A program made the position numbers and the translations under genes. A DNA stretch of 64,000 nt from Pseudomonas kuykendallii (GTDB lineage Bacteria > Pseudomonadota > Gammaproteobacteria > Pseudomonadales > Pseudomonadaceae), in assembly GCF_900106975.1 (NCBI RefSeq), contig NZ_FNNU01000006.1:124001-188000 (forward strand), read 5' to 3'. Positions 18,139 through 26,846 of this stretch are shown piece by piece (within the stretch, counting starts at the first letter, position 1; every line of letters begins with the position of its first letter). The notes under the pieces are model-generated. The model ran no database searches, had not been told where the DNA came from, and saw nothing but the letters and a program-made list of their open reading frames with translations.

Positions 18139-19533
18139 ATGCCTTACAGCACATCCGTCGGCAGCCAGACCTACCGCTTCGCCGACCTCAAGACCCTGCT
18201 GGCCAAGGCCAGCCCCGCGCGCTCCGGCGATTATCTGGCCGGCCTCGCCGCGGCGACCTACGAGGAACGCATGGCGGCGAAGATCGCCCTCGCCGACGTG
18301 CCGCTCAAACGCTTCCTCGAGGAAGCGCTGATTCCCTACGAAGCCGACGAAGTCACCCGCCTGATCATCGACGGCCACGACCTCGCGGCGTTCGCCCCGA
18401 TCTCCCACCTCACCGTCGGCGACCTGCGCGACTGGCTGCTGCTCGATTCCACCGACAGCGCCACGCTGAGCGCCGTGGCGCCAGGCATCACGCCGGAAAT
18501 GGCGGCAGCGGTGAGCAAGCTGATGCGCAACCAGGACCTGATCCTGGCGGCGAAGAAGTGCCGCGTGGTGACCCGCTTCCGCAACACCATCGGCCTGCCC
18601 GGGCACCTCTCCGTGCGCCTGCAACCCAACCACCCCACCGACGACGTGCGCGGCATCGCGGCGAGCATGCTCGATGGCCTGCTCTACGGCTCGGGTGACG
18701 CGGTGGTCGGCATCAACCCGGCGAGCGACTCGCTGCCGACCCTGATGCGCCTGTGGCAGATGCTCGATGAAGTCCGCCAGCACTTCGACATTCCGATGCA
18801 GAGCTGCGTGCTCACCCACGTCACCACGCAGATCCAGGCCATCGAGGCCGGCGCGCCGCTGGACCTGATGTTCCAGTCGATCGCCGGCACCGAGAAGACC
18901 AATTCCAGCTTCGGCATCAACCTGTCGATCCTGCGCGAGGCGCACGACGCCGCGCAGAGCCTCGGCCGCGGCACCGTAGGCGACAACCTGATGTACTTCG
19001 AGACCGGCCAGGGCTCGGCGCTTTCCGCCGGCGGCCACCACGGCGTCGACCAGCAGACCTGCGAGGCGCGCGCCTATGCCGTGGCCCGCGAGTTCAAGCC
19101 GCTGCTGACCAACACCGTGGTCGGCTTCATCGGGCCGGAGTACCTCTACGACGGCAAGCAGATCATCCGCGCCGGGCTGGAAGACCATTTCTGCGCCAAG
19201 CTCCTCGGCGTGCCGATGGGCTGCGACGTCTGCTACACCAACCACGCCGAAGCCGACCAGGACGACATGGACACCCTGATGACCCTGCTCGGCGCCGCCG
19301 GCATTACCTTCATCATGGGCATTCCCGGCGCCGACGACATCATGCTCAACTACCAGAGCACCTCGTTCCACGACGCGCTTTACCTGCGCAGCGTGCTCGA
19401 CCTGAAACGCGCGCCGGAATTCGATGCCTGGCTGACGCGCATGGCGATCACCGAGGCCTCCGGGCAACTGCGCGAGATCGGACGCGGCCACCATCTGCTC
19501 AAGCAACTGCCCTTCCTTTCCGGAGCCGCCTGA
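18139..19533 (+). CDS. eutB: Ethanolamine ammonia-lyase large subunit
   Basis: 464 residues. With EutC it forms the adenosylcobalamin-dependent lyase that turns ethanolamine into acetaldehyde and ammonia. The family blocks LFQSIAGTEKTNSSFGIN, FETGQGSALSAGGHHGVDQQ and IPGADDIMLNYQSTSFHD are intact. The ATG at 18139 has GGAG eight bases before it; a longer upstream reading is not family sequence. The stop overlaps the eutC start (TGATG). No bacterial microcompartment genes are near, as usual in Pseudomonas. Confidence 0.96.
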   Translation: MPYSTSVGSQTYRFADLKTLLAKASPARSGDYLAGLAAATYEERMAAKIALADVPLKRFLEEALIPYEADEVTRLIIDGHDLAAFAPISHLTVGDLRDWLLLDSTDSATLSAVAPGITPEMAAAVSKLMRNQDLILAAKKCRVVTRFRNTIGLPGHLSVRLQPNHPTDDVRGIAASMLDGLLYGSGDAVVGINPASDSLPTLMRLWQMLDEVRQHFDIPMQSCVLTHVTTQIQAIEAGAPLDLMFQSIAGTEKTNSSFGINLSILREAHDAAQSLGRGTVGDNLMYFETGQGSALSAGGHHGVDQQTCEARAYAVAREFKPLLTNTVVGFIGPEYLYDGKQIIRAGLEDHFCAKLLGVPMGCDVCYTNHAEADQDDMDTLMTLLGAAGITFIMGIPGADDIMLNYQSTSFHDALYLRSVLDLKRAPEFDAWLTRMAITEASGQLREIGRGHHLLKQLPFLSGAA

Positions 19534-20297
19534 TGAGCGACCTGACCCTGACGCAAGGCAACCCCTGGGACGAACTGCGCGCGCACACCTCGGCGCGCAT
19601 CGCGCTCGGCCGGGTCGGCTCCAGCCTGCCGACCAGCGAGGTACTCAAGTTCGGCCTGGCGCACGCCCAGGCGCGCGACGCGGTGCACCGGCCGCTGGAC
19701 TTCGACGCCCTCGGCGACGAACTCCAGGCCGCCGGTTTCCGCACCCTGCGGGTGAAGAGCGACGCCGAGGACCGGCATGTCTACCTGCTGCGCCCGGACC
19801 GCGGCCGCAGCCTCGACGAAGCGTGCCGCGAGCGCCTGCGCGAGGAGGCACCGGCGCCGGAACTGGCCGTGGTGATCGCCGACGGGCTGTCCTCGATCGC
19901 CGTGCAGAACCACGCGTTGCCGCTGCTGCGCCTGTTCCGCGAACGCTTCGAGGCCGACTGGGCGAACACGCCGGTGGTGCTCGCCGAACAGGGACGCGTG
20001 GCGATCGGCGACGGCATCGGCGAGGCGCTGCGGGCCAGGCTGGTGATCGTGATGATCGGCGAACGCCCCGGGCTGACGTCGCCGGACAGCCTCGGGCTGT
20101 ACGTCAGCTACGCGCCGAAGGTCGGCCTGATGGACAGCGAGCGCAACTGCATCTCCAACGTGCGCCCGGAAGGCCTGCCCTATGGCGTAGCCGCCCACAA
20201 GCTCGACCACCTGGTGCGCGGCGCGCTGCGCCTGCAGCTCTCCGGCGTGGCGCTGAAGGACGACAGCACGCTGCATGACGTACTGCCCGCGAACTGA
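19533..20297 (+). CDS. eutC: Ethanolamine ammonia-lyase small subunit
   Basis: 254 residues, small subunit of the B12-dependent lyase. Typical blocks are NPWDELRAHTSARIALGRVG, VIADGLSSIAVQNHALPLL, MIGERPGLTSPDSLGLYVSY and SDAEDRHVYLLRPDRGR. Starts within the eutB stop codon, so translation is coupled. The acetaldehyde produced needs a dehydrogenase not encoded in this operon. Confidence 0.96.
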   Translation: MSDLTLTQGNPWDELRAHTSARIALGRVGSSLPTSEVLKFGLAHAQARDAVHRPLDFDALGDELQAAGFRTLRVKSDAEDRHVYLLRPDRGRSLDEACRERLREEAPAPELAVVIADGLSSIAVQNHALPLLRLFRERFEADWANTPVVLAEQGRVAIGDGIGEALRARLVIVMIGERPGLTSPDSLGLYVSYAPKVGLMDSERNCISNVRPEGLPYGVAAHKLDHLVRGALRLQLSGVALKDDSTLHDVLPAN

Positions 20298-20353
20298 CAG
20301 GCTGGTTCGCGCGTCCTAAGGTAAGGACACCCAAAGACAAGAAGGAGATTCCC

Positions 20354-20521
20354 ATGCCCTGGTATGCCTGGCTGATTCTGCTGGTCGCCATCGGCTCCAT
20401 CGTCGGCGGCCTGATGATGTTGCGCGACACGGCGAAGGAAGTGCCGCTGTCCAAGGAACAACTCGACCGCGTCCACCAGCGCAACGCCGAAGCGGACGCC
20501 CAGGACGCGGACGACCGCTGA
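20354..20521 (+). CDS. Small DUF2897-type membrane protein
   Basis: 55-residue protein with one N-terminal membrane helix (WYAWLILLVAIGSIVGGLMML) and a charged cytoplasmic tail (KEVPLSKEQLDRVHQRNAEADAQDADDR). A strong AAGGAGA lies seven bases before the ATG. It resembles the short DUF2897 proteins common in Pseudomonas; function unknown. Lies 56 bp after eutC on the same strand, possibly a last gene of that transcript. Confidence 0.75.
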   Translation: MPWYAWLILLVAIGSIVGGLMMLRDTAKEVPLSKEQLDRVHQRNAEADAQDADDR

Positions 20522-20628
20522 CCGCCCTCCCCGCGACTCCACGGGCTTCACCTACGCCAGCGGCCGCGCCTGGCGCAGCGTGGGCGAAGCCCGCCTCCTT
20601 CTCGTCAGCTCACGGCTCGAACGCAGCG

Positions 20629-21417
20629 CTAATGCCTGGCGTCGTCCTGCGCGGTCGCGGCGTCGAGGTGATAGCGCGCCAGCAGCGCGGCATAGCGACC
20701 GTCGCGGCGCAGCGCTTCGAGGATCGCCGAGAGGCGCTCGGCGTCGATCGGCCCGTTCGGGCGAATCAGCGCCAGCGGGCGAAACGTCTGGTCCACGCGC
20801 GTGGAAACCAGTAACCGCTCACGCAGCTCGGGGCGCGCGTCGAAGTCCATGCGCAGGTAGGACTTGGCCATCACCGTGAGATCGATGCGCTGGCGCAGGA
20901 GCATTTCCAGGTTGGTCTCGTGGGAGCGGCTGACGACGACGTCGAAGCGCTGGTGCAGGCGCTCGCTATCGCTCTCGAAATCGGCGAAGGCATAGTGATA
21001 GCCGATATGCAGCCCCAGGCGTTTGTCTTCCAGCGTGGCGAAGTAGCTCTGGTCGCGGCCAGGCACCGCGCGGGCGACGAAGACTTCCGAGTCGTCGATA
21101 CCCAGGTCGAGGGTCTGCATGGGGATGTCCTGCCAGCCCCACTGCCGCGACTCGAACAGCACCAGGTCGATACGACCGCGGGTGAAGTCGCGGTAGCGCC
21201 GCCCCGTGGAGGTCAGCGTGATCTCGAAGCGGTAGTCGTCCTGCACCGCGTTCATCGCCTCCAGCAGCTCCGGCAGCAAGCCCCTCGGCTCACCCTGCGC
21301 CGGCATCGTCACATAGGGCGGATACTCGGTCGCGCCGACCACCACGCGCTGCGCGGCAAGCAGCGACTGAGTCAGCAGACAGCAGAGCAGAAAGAGGATT
21401 TTGCTAGGCGCGAACAC
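20629..21417 (-). CDS. Orphan periplasmic solute-binding protein, family 3
   Basis: 262 residues starting at GTG with GGGGAA upstream. A signal peptide (LFLLCCLLTQSLLAAQ) precedes a family 3 solute-binding domain ([41 protein letters not shown]). No permease or ATPase genes are nearby, so it may act as a periplasmic sensor or belong to a remote transporter. Ligand unknown. It lies 64 bp downstream of atuR on the same strand and could share its transcript. Confidence 0.8.
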   Translation of the reverse strand: MFAPSKILFLLCCLLTQSLLAAQRVVVGATEYPPYVTMPAQGEPRGLLPELLEAMNAVQDDYRFEITLTSTGRRYRDFTRGRIDLVLFESRQWGWQDIPMQTLDLGIDDSEVFVARAVPGRDQSYFATLEDKRLGLHIGYHYAFADFESDSERLHQRFDVVVSRSHETNLEMLLRQRIDLTVMAKSYLRMDFDARPELRERLLVSTRVDQTFRPLALIRPNGPIDAERLSAILEALRRDGRYAALLARYHLDAATAQDDARH

Positions 21418-21481
21418 GAAGGGTTCCCCGATGACGAGTGCGGCGCCCCGCGGATTCGGGGCTACTCGTTATCGGCCGGTT

Positions 21482-22138
21482 TCAGCGTTCCTTGATGACC
21501 AGTGACAGCGCCTGCTCGGCCAGTTGATCGAGGCTCATTGGACCCTCGGGGCGGAACCAGGTGTTCGTCCAGCTCAGCGCGCCGGTCAGGAAACGCCGCA
21601 GGATGAAGCTGTCGCCGCTGAAATAGCCCGCCGCGCGGGCCTCGTCGAGCACGTCGAGCCAGAGCTGCTCGTAGGTATCGCGCAGGCCGAGGATGTAGCG
21701 CTGGCTGTCCTCGGACAGCGACCGCCATTCGTAGACGAGCACCGCCATCGCCTCGCCGGTGCCGCCCATGATCGATTGCAGCTCGCAGCGGATCAGCGCC
21801 AGCACCCGCCCGCGCAGATCCTCGGCCTGCGCCAGCGCGGCGTGCATCAGCGCGGTGTTGTAGCGGATGGTTTCCTCCATCACCGAACGGAGGATCTCAT
21901 CCTTGCTCTTGAAGTGATGAAAGATGCTGCCGGACTGGATGCCCACCGCGCTGGCCAGGTCGCGCACCGTGGTGCGCTCGTAGCCCTTGCTGCGGAACAG
22001 GTGCGCCGCCGTTTGCAGCAACTTGCCGCGGGCGCTTTCAGGATCGGTGATCTGTCCGCTGGCGAGCAATTCCGCCATCACTGCCTGGGCCTGCCGATCG
22101 TCCACGCTGAATTCCCCACTTACTGTCTGATGCGCCAT
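21482..22138 (-). CDS. atuR: AtuR, TetR-family repressor of the atu genes
   Basis: 218 residues. The N-terminal TetR helix-turn-helix ([46 protein letters not shown], about 38-82) is followed by a ligand-binding domain. Divergent from atuA with a two-part operator between them. In P. aeruginosa AtuR represses atuABCDEFGH and is released when acyclic terpenoids such as citronellol or geraniol are used. The start at 22138 is the internal ATG that begins family sequence; a longer upstream reading runs through the operator and is rejected. Confidence 0.92.
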   Translation of the reverse strand: MAHQTVSGEFSVDDRQAQAVMAELLASGQITDPESARGKLLQTAAHLFRSKGYERTTVRDLASAVGIQSGSIFHHFKSKDEILRSVMEETIRYNTALMHAALAQAEDLRGRVLALIRCELQSIMGGTGEAMAVLVYEWRSLSEDSQRYILGLRDTYEQLWLDVLDEARAAGYFSGDSFILRRFLTGALSWTNTWFRPEGPMSLDQLAEQALSLVIKER

Positions 22139-22203
22139 CGGCAAAACCGTCCGATATACGCAAGTCATTGTGTATGCGAAGGAATTTATGCCCCACCGAG
22201 TCG

Positions 22204-22265
22204 CCAAGCAAGCGCTTGGGCAAGAAAAGCATCGCGACAGGGTTTTCAACCAAGCGCTTGCTTGG
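22204..22265. promoter_or_regulatory. Two-part AtuR operator in atuR-atuA gap
   Basis: CCAAGCAAGCGCTTGG (22204-22219) is the exact reverse complement of CCAAGCGCTTGCTTGG (22250-22265). Each contains the perfect 10-bp palindrome CAAGCGCTTG, and 30 bp separates them. In P. aeruginosa AtuR binds two inverted repeats in this same gap. The second site ends 40 bp before the atuA start codon. Confidence 0.85.
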
Positions 22266-22305
22266 TAGTCTCCACTGCAATCGAATCCCGCTGCAGGAAT
22301 TCTCC

Positions 22306-24111
22306 ATGTCAAAGACCGTTCGCATCGGCTGCGCCTCCGCCTTCTGGGGCGATACGTCCACGGCCGCCGCACAGCTGGTCCAGGGTGCGCAACTGGACTA
22401 CCTAGTGTTCGACTACCTCGCGGAGATCACCCTGTCGATCATGGCCGGCGCGCGCATGAAGAACCCCGAAGCCGGCTACGCGACGGATTTCGTCGAGGTG
22501 CTGGCGCCGCTGCTGGAGGACATCTCCAGCAAGCGCATCCGCGTCATCAGCAACGCCGGCGGGGTCAACCCGCACGCCTGCGCCCAGGCCCTCGCCAGCG
22601 CCTGCGCCAAGGCCGGCGTCGACCTGAAGATCGCCGTCCTGCACGGCGACGACCTGCAGCCGAGCTTCGCCGAGCTGCGCAAGGCCGGCATCCAGGAGAT
22701 GTTCAGCGGCGACCCGCTGCCGCCGATGTGCGTATCGATCAATGCCTACCTCGGCGCGCCGGGCATCGTCGCGGCGCTGCAACAGGGCGCGGACATCGTC
22801 ATCACCGGCCGGGTGGTCGACAGCGCTGTGGTCAGCGCCGCACTGGTGCATGAGTTCGGCTGGGCCTGGGACGACTATGACCGGCTGGCCCAGGCCGCGC
22901 TGGCCGGGCACATCATCGAGTGCGGCGCGCAGTGCACCGGCGGCAACTTCACCGACTGGGAACGCGTGCCGGACTACGAGCACATCGGCTTTCCCATCGT
23001 CGAGGTCGCCGCCGATGGCCGCTTCGTGGTCGGCAAACCGCCGGGAAGCGGCGGCCTGGTCAGCCCGTTCAGCGTCGGCGAGCAACTGCTCTACGAGATC
23101 GGCGACCCGCGCGCCTACCTGCTGCCGGACGTGGTCTGCGACTTCACCCAGGTGACGCTCGAGCAGGTCGGCGAAAACCGCGTCGCCGTGCAGGGCGCCC
23201 GTGGCCTTGCGCCCACCGAACGCTACAAGGTCAACGCCACCTGGCCGGACGGTTTCCGCTGCGTCGCCAGCTTCCTCATCGCCGGGATCGACGCGGTGCG
23301 CAAGGCGGAACGGGTAAGCCGGGCGATCGTCGCACGCTGCGAGGAAATGTTCGCCCAGCGCCACTGGGCGCCTTTCGCCCAGGTCGACATCGAGCTGCTC
23401 GGCGCCGAAGCCACCTACGGCGCGCGGGCCGAACGCCGCGACGCCCGCGAGGTGGTGGTGAAGATCGGCGTGCGCCATCCGCGCAAGGAAGCCCTGCTGC
23501 TGTTCTCCCGCGAGATCGCCCAGGCGGCGACCGGCATGGCGCCGGGCTTGACCGGCATCGTCGGCGGACGGCCGACGGTGTACCCGGTGATCCGCCTGTT
23601 CTCCTTCCTGATCGACAAGGGCGCCTGCGCGCTGAGCGTCGAGCTGAACGGAGAACGCCTGCCCGTCGCCCTGCCGCCCCGCCCGGCGCTGGATACCCGG
23701 GAACTTCCCGAGGACCTGCAACCGCCGCGCCCCGAGGGCGAAGCGGACACCAGCGTGCCGCTGATCCGCCTCGCCGTGGCCCGTTCCGGCGACAAGGGCG
23801 ACCACGCCAACATCGGTGTGATGGCGCGCCGCCCCGAGTACCTGCCGTGGATCGCCGAAGCGCTGACCTGCGATGCCGTGGTGGAGTGGATGCGCCAAGT
23901 GCTTGACCCGGTCACGGGGCGCGTCGCCCGCTGGTACCTACCCGGCACGCACAGCCTGAATTTCCTGCTGGAGAACGCCCTGGGCGGGGGTGGCGTGGCC
24001 AGCCTGCGCATCGACCCGCAAGGCAAGGCGTTCGCCCAGCAACTGCTGGAATTCCCGGTGCCGGTGCCTCGCGTACTGGCGCAGACGCTGCCGGTGGAGC
24101 ACGAGGTGTAG
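22306..24111 (+). CDS. atuA: AtuA, acyclic terpene utilisation protein (DUF1446)
   Basis: 601 residues, first gene of the atu operon. Contains the AtuA/DUF1446 domain ([78 protein letters not shown]) and a C-terminal extension ([20 protein letters not shown]) typical of the long form. The protein is required for growth on citronellol/geraniol in P. aeruginosa, but its exact reaction is not settled. AGGAA precedes the ATG at 22306. An upstream extension of the frame covers the operator and is rejected. Confidence 0.93.
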   Translation: MSKTVRIGCASAFWGDTSTAAAQLVQGAQLDYLVFDYLAEITLSIMAGARMKNPEAGYATDFVEVLAPLLEDISSKRIRVISNAGGVNPHACAQALASACAKAGVDLKIAVLHGDDLQPSFAELRKAGIQEMFSGDPLPPMCVSINAYLGAPGIVAALQQGADIVITGRVVDSAVVSAALVHEFGWAWDDYDRLAQAALAGHIIECGAQCTGGNFTDWERVPDYEHIGFPIVEVAADGRFVVGKPPGSGGLVSPFSVGEQLLYEIGDPRAYLLPDVVCDFTQVTLEQVGENRVAVQGARGLAPTERYKVNATWPDGFRCVASFLIAGIDAVRKAERVSRAIVARCEEMFAQRHWAPFAQVDIELLGAEATYGARAERRDAREVVVKIGVRHPRKEALLLFSREIAQAATGMAPGLTGIVGGRPTVYPVIRLFSFLIDKGACALSVELNGERLPVALPPRPALDTRELPEDLQPPRPEGEADTSVPLIRLAVARSGDKGDHANIGVMARRPEYLPWIAEALTCDAVVEWMRQVLDPVTGRVARWYLPGTHSLNFLLENALGGGGVASLRIDPQGKAFAQQLLEFPVPVPRVLAQTLPVEHEV

Positions 24112-24123
24112 CCGGGCGAATCA

Positions 24124-24159
24124 GTGGGTGGAAAACGCTTCGCGGTCGTCCACCCTACG
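24124..24159. repeat. Short GTGGGTGGA/TCCACCCTACG inverted repeat, atuA-atuB gap
   Basis: A shortened, imperfect member of the GTAGGGTGGA family found in other atu gaps. It lies between the atuA stop and the atuB ribosome binding site. Confidence 0.55.
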
Positions 24160-24212
24160 CGACAGACAGGGCACCACCTTGACAGGGTGGTGCCCGATAC
24201 GAGCCGAAGGAC

Positions 24213-24220
24213 AACAACAA
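24213..24220 (+). promoter_or_regulatory. CA motif at atuB start
   Basis: AACAACAA directly abuts the atuB start codon, between GAAGGA and ATG. It fits the AAnAAnAA Hfq/Crc catabolite-repression motif. Confidence 0.65.
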
Positions 24221-25086
24221 TGACATACGACTCGATCTTCAAACCCGGCCTGTTCAGCGGCCGGACCGTGCTGGTCACCGGCGGCGGCAGCGGCATCGGC
24301 CGTTGCACCGCGCACGAACTGGCGGCTCTGGGCGCCCAGGTGGTGCTGGTCGGGCGCAAGCAGGACAAGCTGGAAAACACCGCCGGCGAGATCGTCGAGG
24401 ACGGTGGCAGCGTCGCCTGGCGGGTCTGCGACATCCGCGAGGAAGACGCGGTGAAGGCCATGGTTTCGGCGGTGATCGCCGAGCACGGGCCGATCCATCA
24501 CCTGGTCAACAACGCCGGCGGCCAGTACCCCGCCCCGCTCGCCTCGATCAACCAGAAGGGCTTCGAGACCGTGGTGCGCACCAACCTGGTGGGCGGCTTC
24601 CTGGTCGCCCGCGAAGTCTTCAACCAGAGCATGAGCCGCACCGGCGGCAGCATCGTCAACATGCTCGCGGACATGTGGGGCGGCATGCCCGGCATGGGCC
24701 ACTCAGGCGCGGCACGTGCAGGCATGGAGAACTTCACCAAGACCGCCGCCGTCGAGTGGGGTCATGCCGGGGTGCGGGTGAATGCCGTGGCGCCGGGGTG
24801 GATCGCCTCCAGCGGCATGGACACCTACCCCGAGGCGATGAAGAAGATGATCCGCTCGCTCAAGGATCACGTGCCGTTGCAACGCATCGGCAGCGAGTCG
24901 GAAGTCTCTGCCGCCATCGTCTTCCTGCTGTCTCCGGCGGCGGCCTTCATCAGCGGCCACAGCATCCGCATCGACGGCGCGGCGAGCCAAGGCAGCCGGG
25001 CCTGGACGCTTGGGGCTGCGAAGAACCCCGAGGGCTACAACGGCTTCCACCGGGCCTACCTGCCGGACGTGCTGAAAGGAGAATGA
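24220..25086 (+). CDS. atuB: AtuB, PECR-like short-chain reductase
   Basis: 288 residues of the SDR fold: GGGSGIGR at 21-28 and NNAG at 97-100. The canonical Tyr-x3-Lys is absent; the segment HSGAARAGMENFTK (161-174) has Ser and Arg there. The same HSGAARAG string is characteristic of peroxisomal trans-2-enoyl-CoA reductases, so an enoyl-CoA or dienoyl-CoA substrate fits better than a simple alcohol. GAAGGA and a CA motif lie right before the ATG at 24220. Overlaps no gene; atuC follows 4 bp later. Confidence 0.9.
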   Translation: MTYDSIFKPGLFSGRTVLVTGGGSGIGRCTAHELAALGAQVVLVGRKQDKLENTAGEIVEDGGSVAWRVCDIREEDAVKAMVSAVIAEHGPIHHLVNNAGGQYPAPLASINQKGFETVVRTNLVGGFLVAREVFNQSMSRTGGSIVNMLADMWGGMPGMGHSGAARAGMENFTKTAAVEWGHAGVRVNAVAPGWIASSGMDTYPEAMKKMIRSLKDHVPLQRIGSESEVSAAIVFLLSPAAAFISGHSIRIDGAASQGSRAWTLGAAKNPEGYNGFHRAYLPDVLKGE

Positions 25087-25090
25087 CGCG

Positions 25091-26707
25091 ATGCCGGTGA
25101 TCCAGTCCGAACTCGATGTACACGGCGACACCTTCGCCGCCAACCGCGACGCCATGCTGGCGGCCCTCGAAGGCTTTCGCAGCGTCGAACGGCAATGCCT
25201 GGAAAAGGCCGCCCAGGCCAGGGAGAAGTTCGACCGCCGCGGCCAACTGCTGCCGCGCGAACGGCTCGACCTGCTGCTGGATGCCGGCAGCCCGTTCCTC
25301 GAACTCTGCGCACTGGCCGGCTACAAGCTGCACGACGACAAGGACGGCACCCAGGCCGGCGGCGGAATCATCTCCGGCATCGGCTACATCGCCGGGGTGC
25401 GCTGCCTGATCAACGCCAGCAACAGTGCGATCAAGGGCGGCACCATCTCGCCCAGCGGGCTGAAGAAGACCCTGCGCCTGCAGCAGATCGCCATGGAAAA
25501 CAAGTTGCCGCTGGTGACCCTGGCCGAAAGCGGCGGCGCCAACCTCAACTACGCGGCGGAAATTTTCGTCGAGGGCGCGCGCGGCTTCGCCAACCAGGCA
25601 CGGATTTCCGCCATGGGCCTGCCGCAAATTACCGTGGTGCACGGTTCATCCACTGCCGGCGGCGCCTACCAGCCGGGGCTCTCGGATTACGTGGTGGTGG
25701 TGCGCGGCAAGGCCAAGATGTTCCTCGCCGGCCCGCCGCTGCTCAAGGCCGCCACCGGCGAGATCGCCACCGACGAGGAACTGGGCGGCGCGCTGATGCA
25801 CGCCCAGGTCGCCGGCACCGCCGAGTACCTGGCGGAGAACGACGCCGACGGCGTGCGCATCGCCCGCGAGATCATCGCCATGCTGCCGTGGAACGCGCAG
25901 CTGCCGGTGCGCCAGCGAGCGCCCCATGCGCAGCCGCTGTACCCGGCCGAGGAGCTGCTCGGCGTGGTTCCGGCCGACCCCAGGAAGCCCTACGACGTGC
26001 GCGAGATCATCGCGCGGATCGCCGACGGCTCGGAGTTTCTCGCCTTCAAGCAGGAGTTCGACGCGCAGACCGTCTGCGGCCACCTGCGCATCGAAGGCCA
26101 GCCCTGCGGGCTGATCGGCAACAACGGCCCGATCACCCCGCAGGGCGCGGCCAAGGCAGCGCAGTTCATCCAGCTCTGCGAACAGAGCAACACGCCGCTG
26201 CTGTTCCTGCACAACACCACCGGCTTCATGGTCGGCACCGAGTCCGAACGCCAGGGCGTGATCAAGCACGGCTCGAAGATGATCCAGGCGGTGGCCAACG
26301 CCACGGTGCCCAAGCTGACGCTGGTGGTCGGCGGCTCGTATGGCGCCGGCAACTACGCGATGTGCGGCCGCGGCCTCGACCCGCGCTTCATCTTCGCCTG
26401 GCCGAACAGCCGTACCGCGGTGATGGGCGGCGCGCAGGCCGGCAAGGTGCTGCGTATCGTCACCGAGGAAAAGCACGCCAAGGACGGCAAGGTCGCCGAC
26501 CCGAAGATGCTCGACATGCTGGAAAGCGTCACCGCGCAGAAACTCGACAGCCAGTCCACCGCGCTCTACGGCACCGCCAACCTGTGGGACGACGGACTGA
26601 TCGACCCGCGCGACACGCGGACGCTGCTGGGCTATCTGCTGGACATCTGCGCCGAGGCCGAACGGCGGCCGTTGAAGAAGAACAGCTTCGGCGTGGCGCG
26701 TTTCTGA
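25091..26707 (+). CDS. atuC: AtuC, geranyl-CoA carboxylase beta subunit
   Basis: 538-residue carboxyltransferase subunit. With AtuF it carboxylates cis-geranyl-CoA, the committed step of the acyclic terpene pathway. It has the acyl-CoA carboxylase beta pattern: RRGQLLPRERLDLLLDAGSP, SSTAGGAYQPGLSDY, oxyanion-type GG motifs (GGSYGAGNYAMCGR) and the end NSFGVARF. It lies 4 bp after atuB, with GGAG in the end of atuB serving as ribosome binding site. Distinguished from LiuB by being inside the atu cluster; sequence alone is less decisive. Confidence 0.93.
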   Translation: MPVIQSELDVHGDTFAANRDAMLAALEGFRSVERQCLEKAAQAREKFDRRGQLLPRERLDLLLDAGSPFLELCALAGYKLHDDKDGTQAGGGIISGIGYIAGVRCLINASNSAIKGGTISPSGLKKTLRLQQIAMENKLPLVTLAESGGANLNYAAEIFVEGARGFANQARISAMGLPQITVVHGSSTAGGAYQPGLSDYVVVVRGKAKMFLAGPPLLKAATGEIATDEELGGALMHAQVAGTAEYLAENDADGVRIAREIIAMLPWNAQLPVRQRAPHAQPLYPAEELLGVVPADPRKPYDVREIIARIADGSEFLAFKQEFDAQTVCGHLRIEGQPCGLIGNNGPITPQGAAKAAQFIQLCEQSNTPLLFLHNTTGFMVGTESERQGVIKHGSKMIQAVANATVPKLTLVVGGSYGAGNYAMCGRGLDPRFIFAWPNSRTAVMGGAQAGKVLRIVTEEKHAKDGKVADPKMLDMLESVTAQKLDSQSTALYGTANLWDDGLIDPRDTRTLLGYLLDICAEAERRPLKKNSFGVARF

Positions 26708-26722
26708 TCCCGATACACGAAT

Positions 26723-26818
26723 CGGTGCGCACAGCGCACCCTACGGAGAACTGCGCAGGAACCGACCGTAGGGTGCGCCATGCGCACCAACCAAGATCGC
26801 GGTGCGCACAGCCTACGC
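26723..26818. repeat. GTAGGGTGCGCC-family inverted repeats, atuC-atuD gap
   Basis: Three partial arms: GGTGCGCACAGCGCACCCTACGG (26723-26745), CGTAGGGTGCGCC followed by ATGCGCACCAA (26767-26790) and GGTGCGCACAGCCTACGC (26801-26818). They can pair with each other. Same family as the pqqC-pqqD repeat. Confidence 0.75.
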
Positions 26819-26835
26819 GGCACCCCCTACTGGAG

Positions 26836-26846
26836 AACAACAACAA
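26836..26846 (+). promoter_or_regulatory. CA motif at atuD start
   Basis: AACAACAACAA runs from the GGAGA ribosome binding site into the atuD start codon, a better than minimal AAnAAnAA Hfq/Crc motif. Confidence 0.7.

Noticed and set aside
18139-20521. Ethanolamine microcompartment locus
   Set aside because: Only permease, eutB and eutC are present; no shell protein, eutE or eutG genes lie in the flanks.
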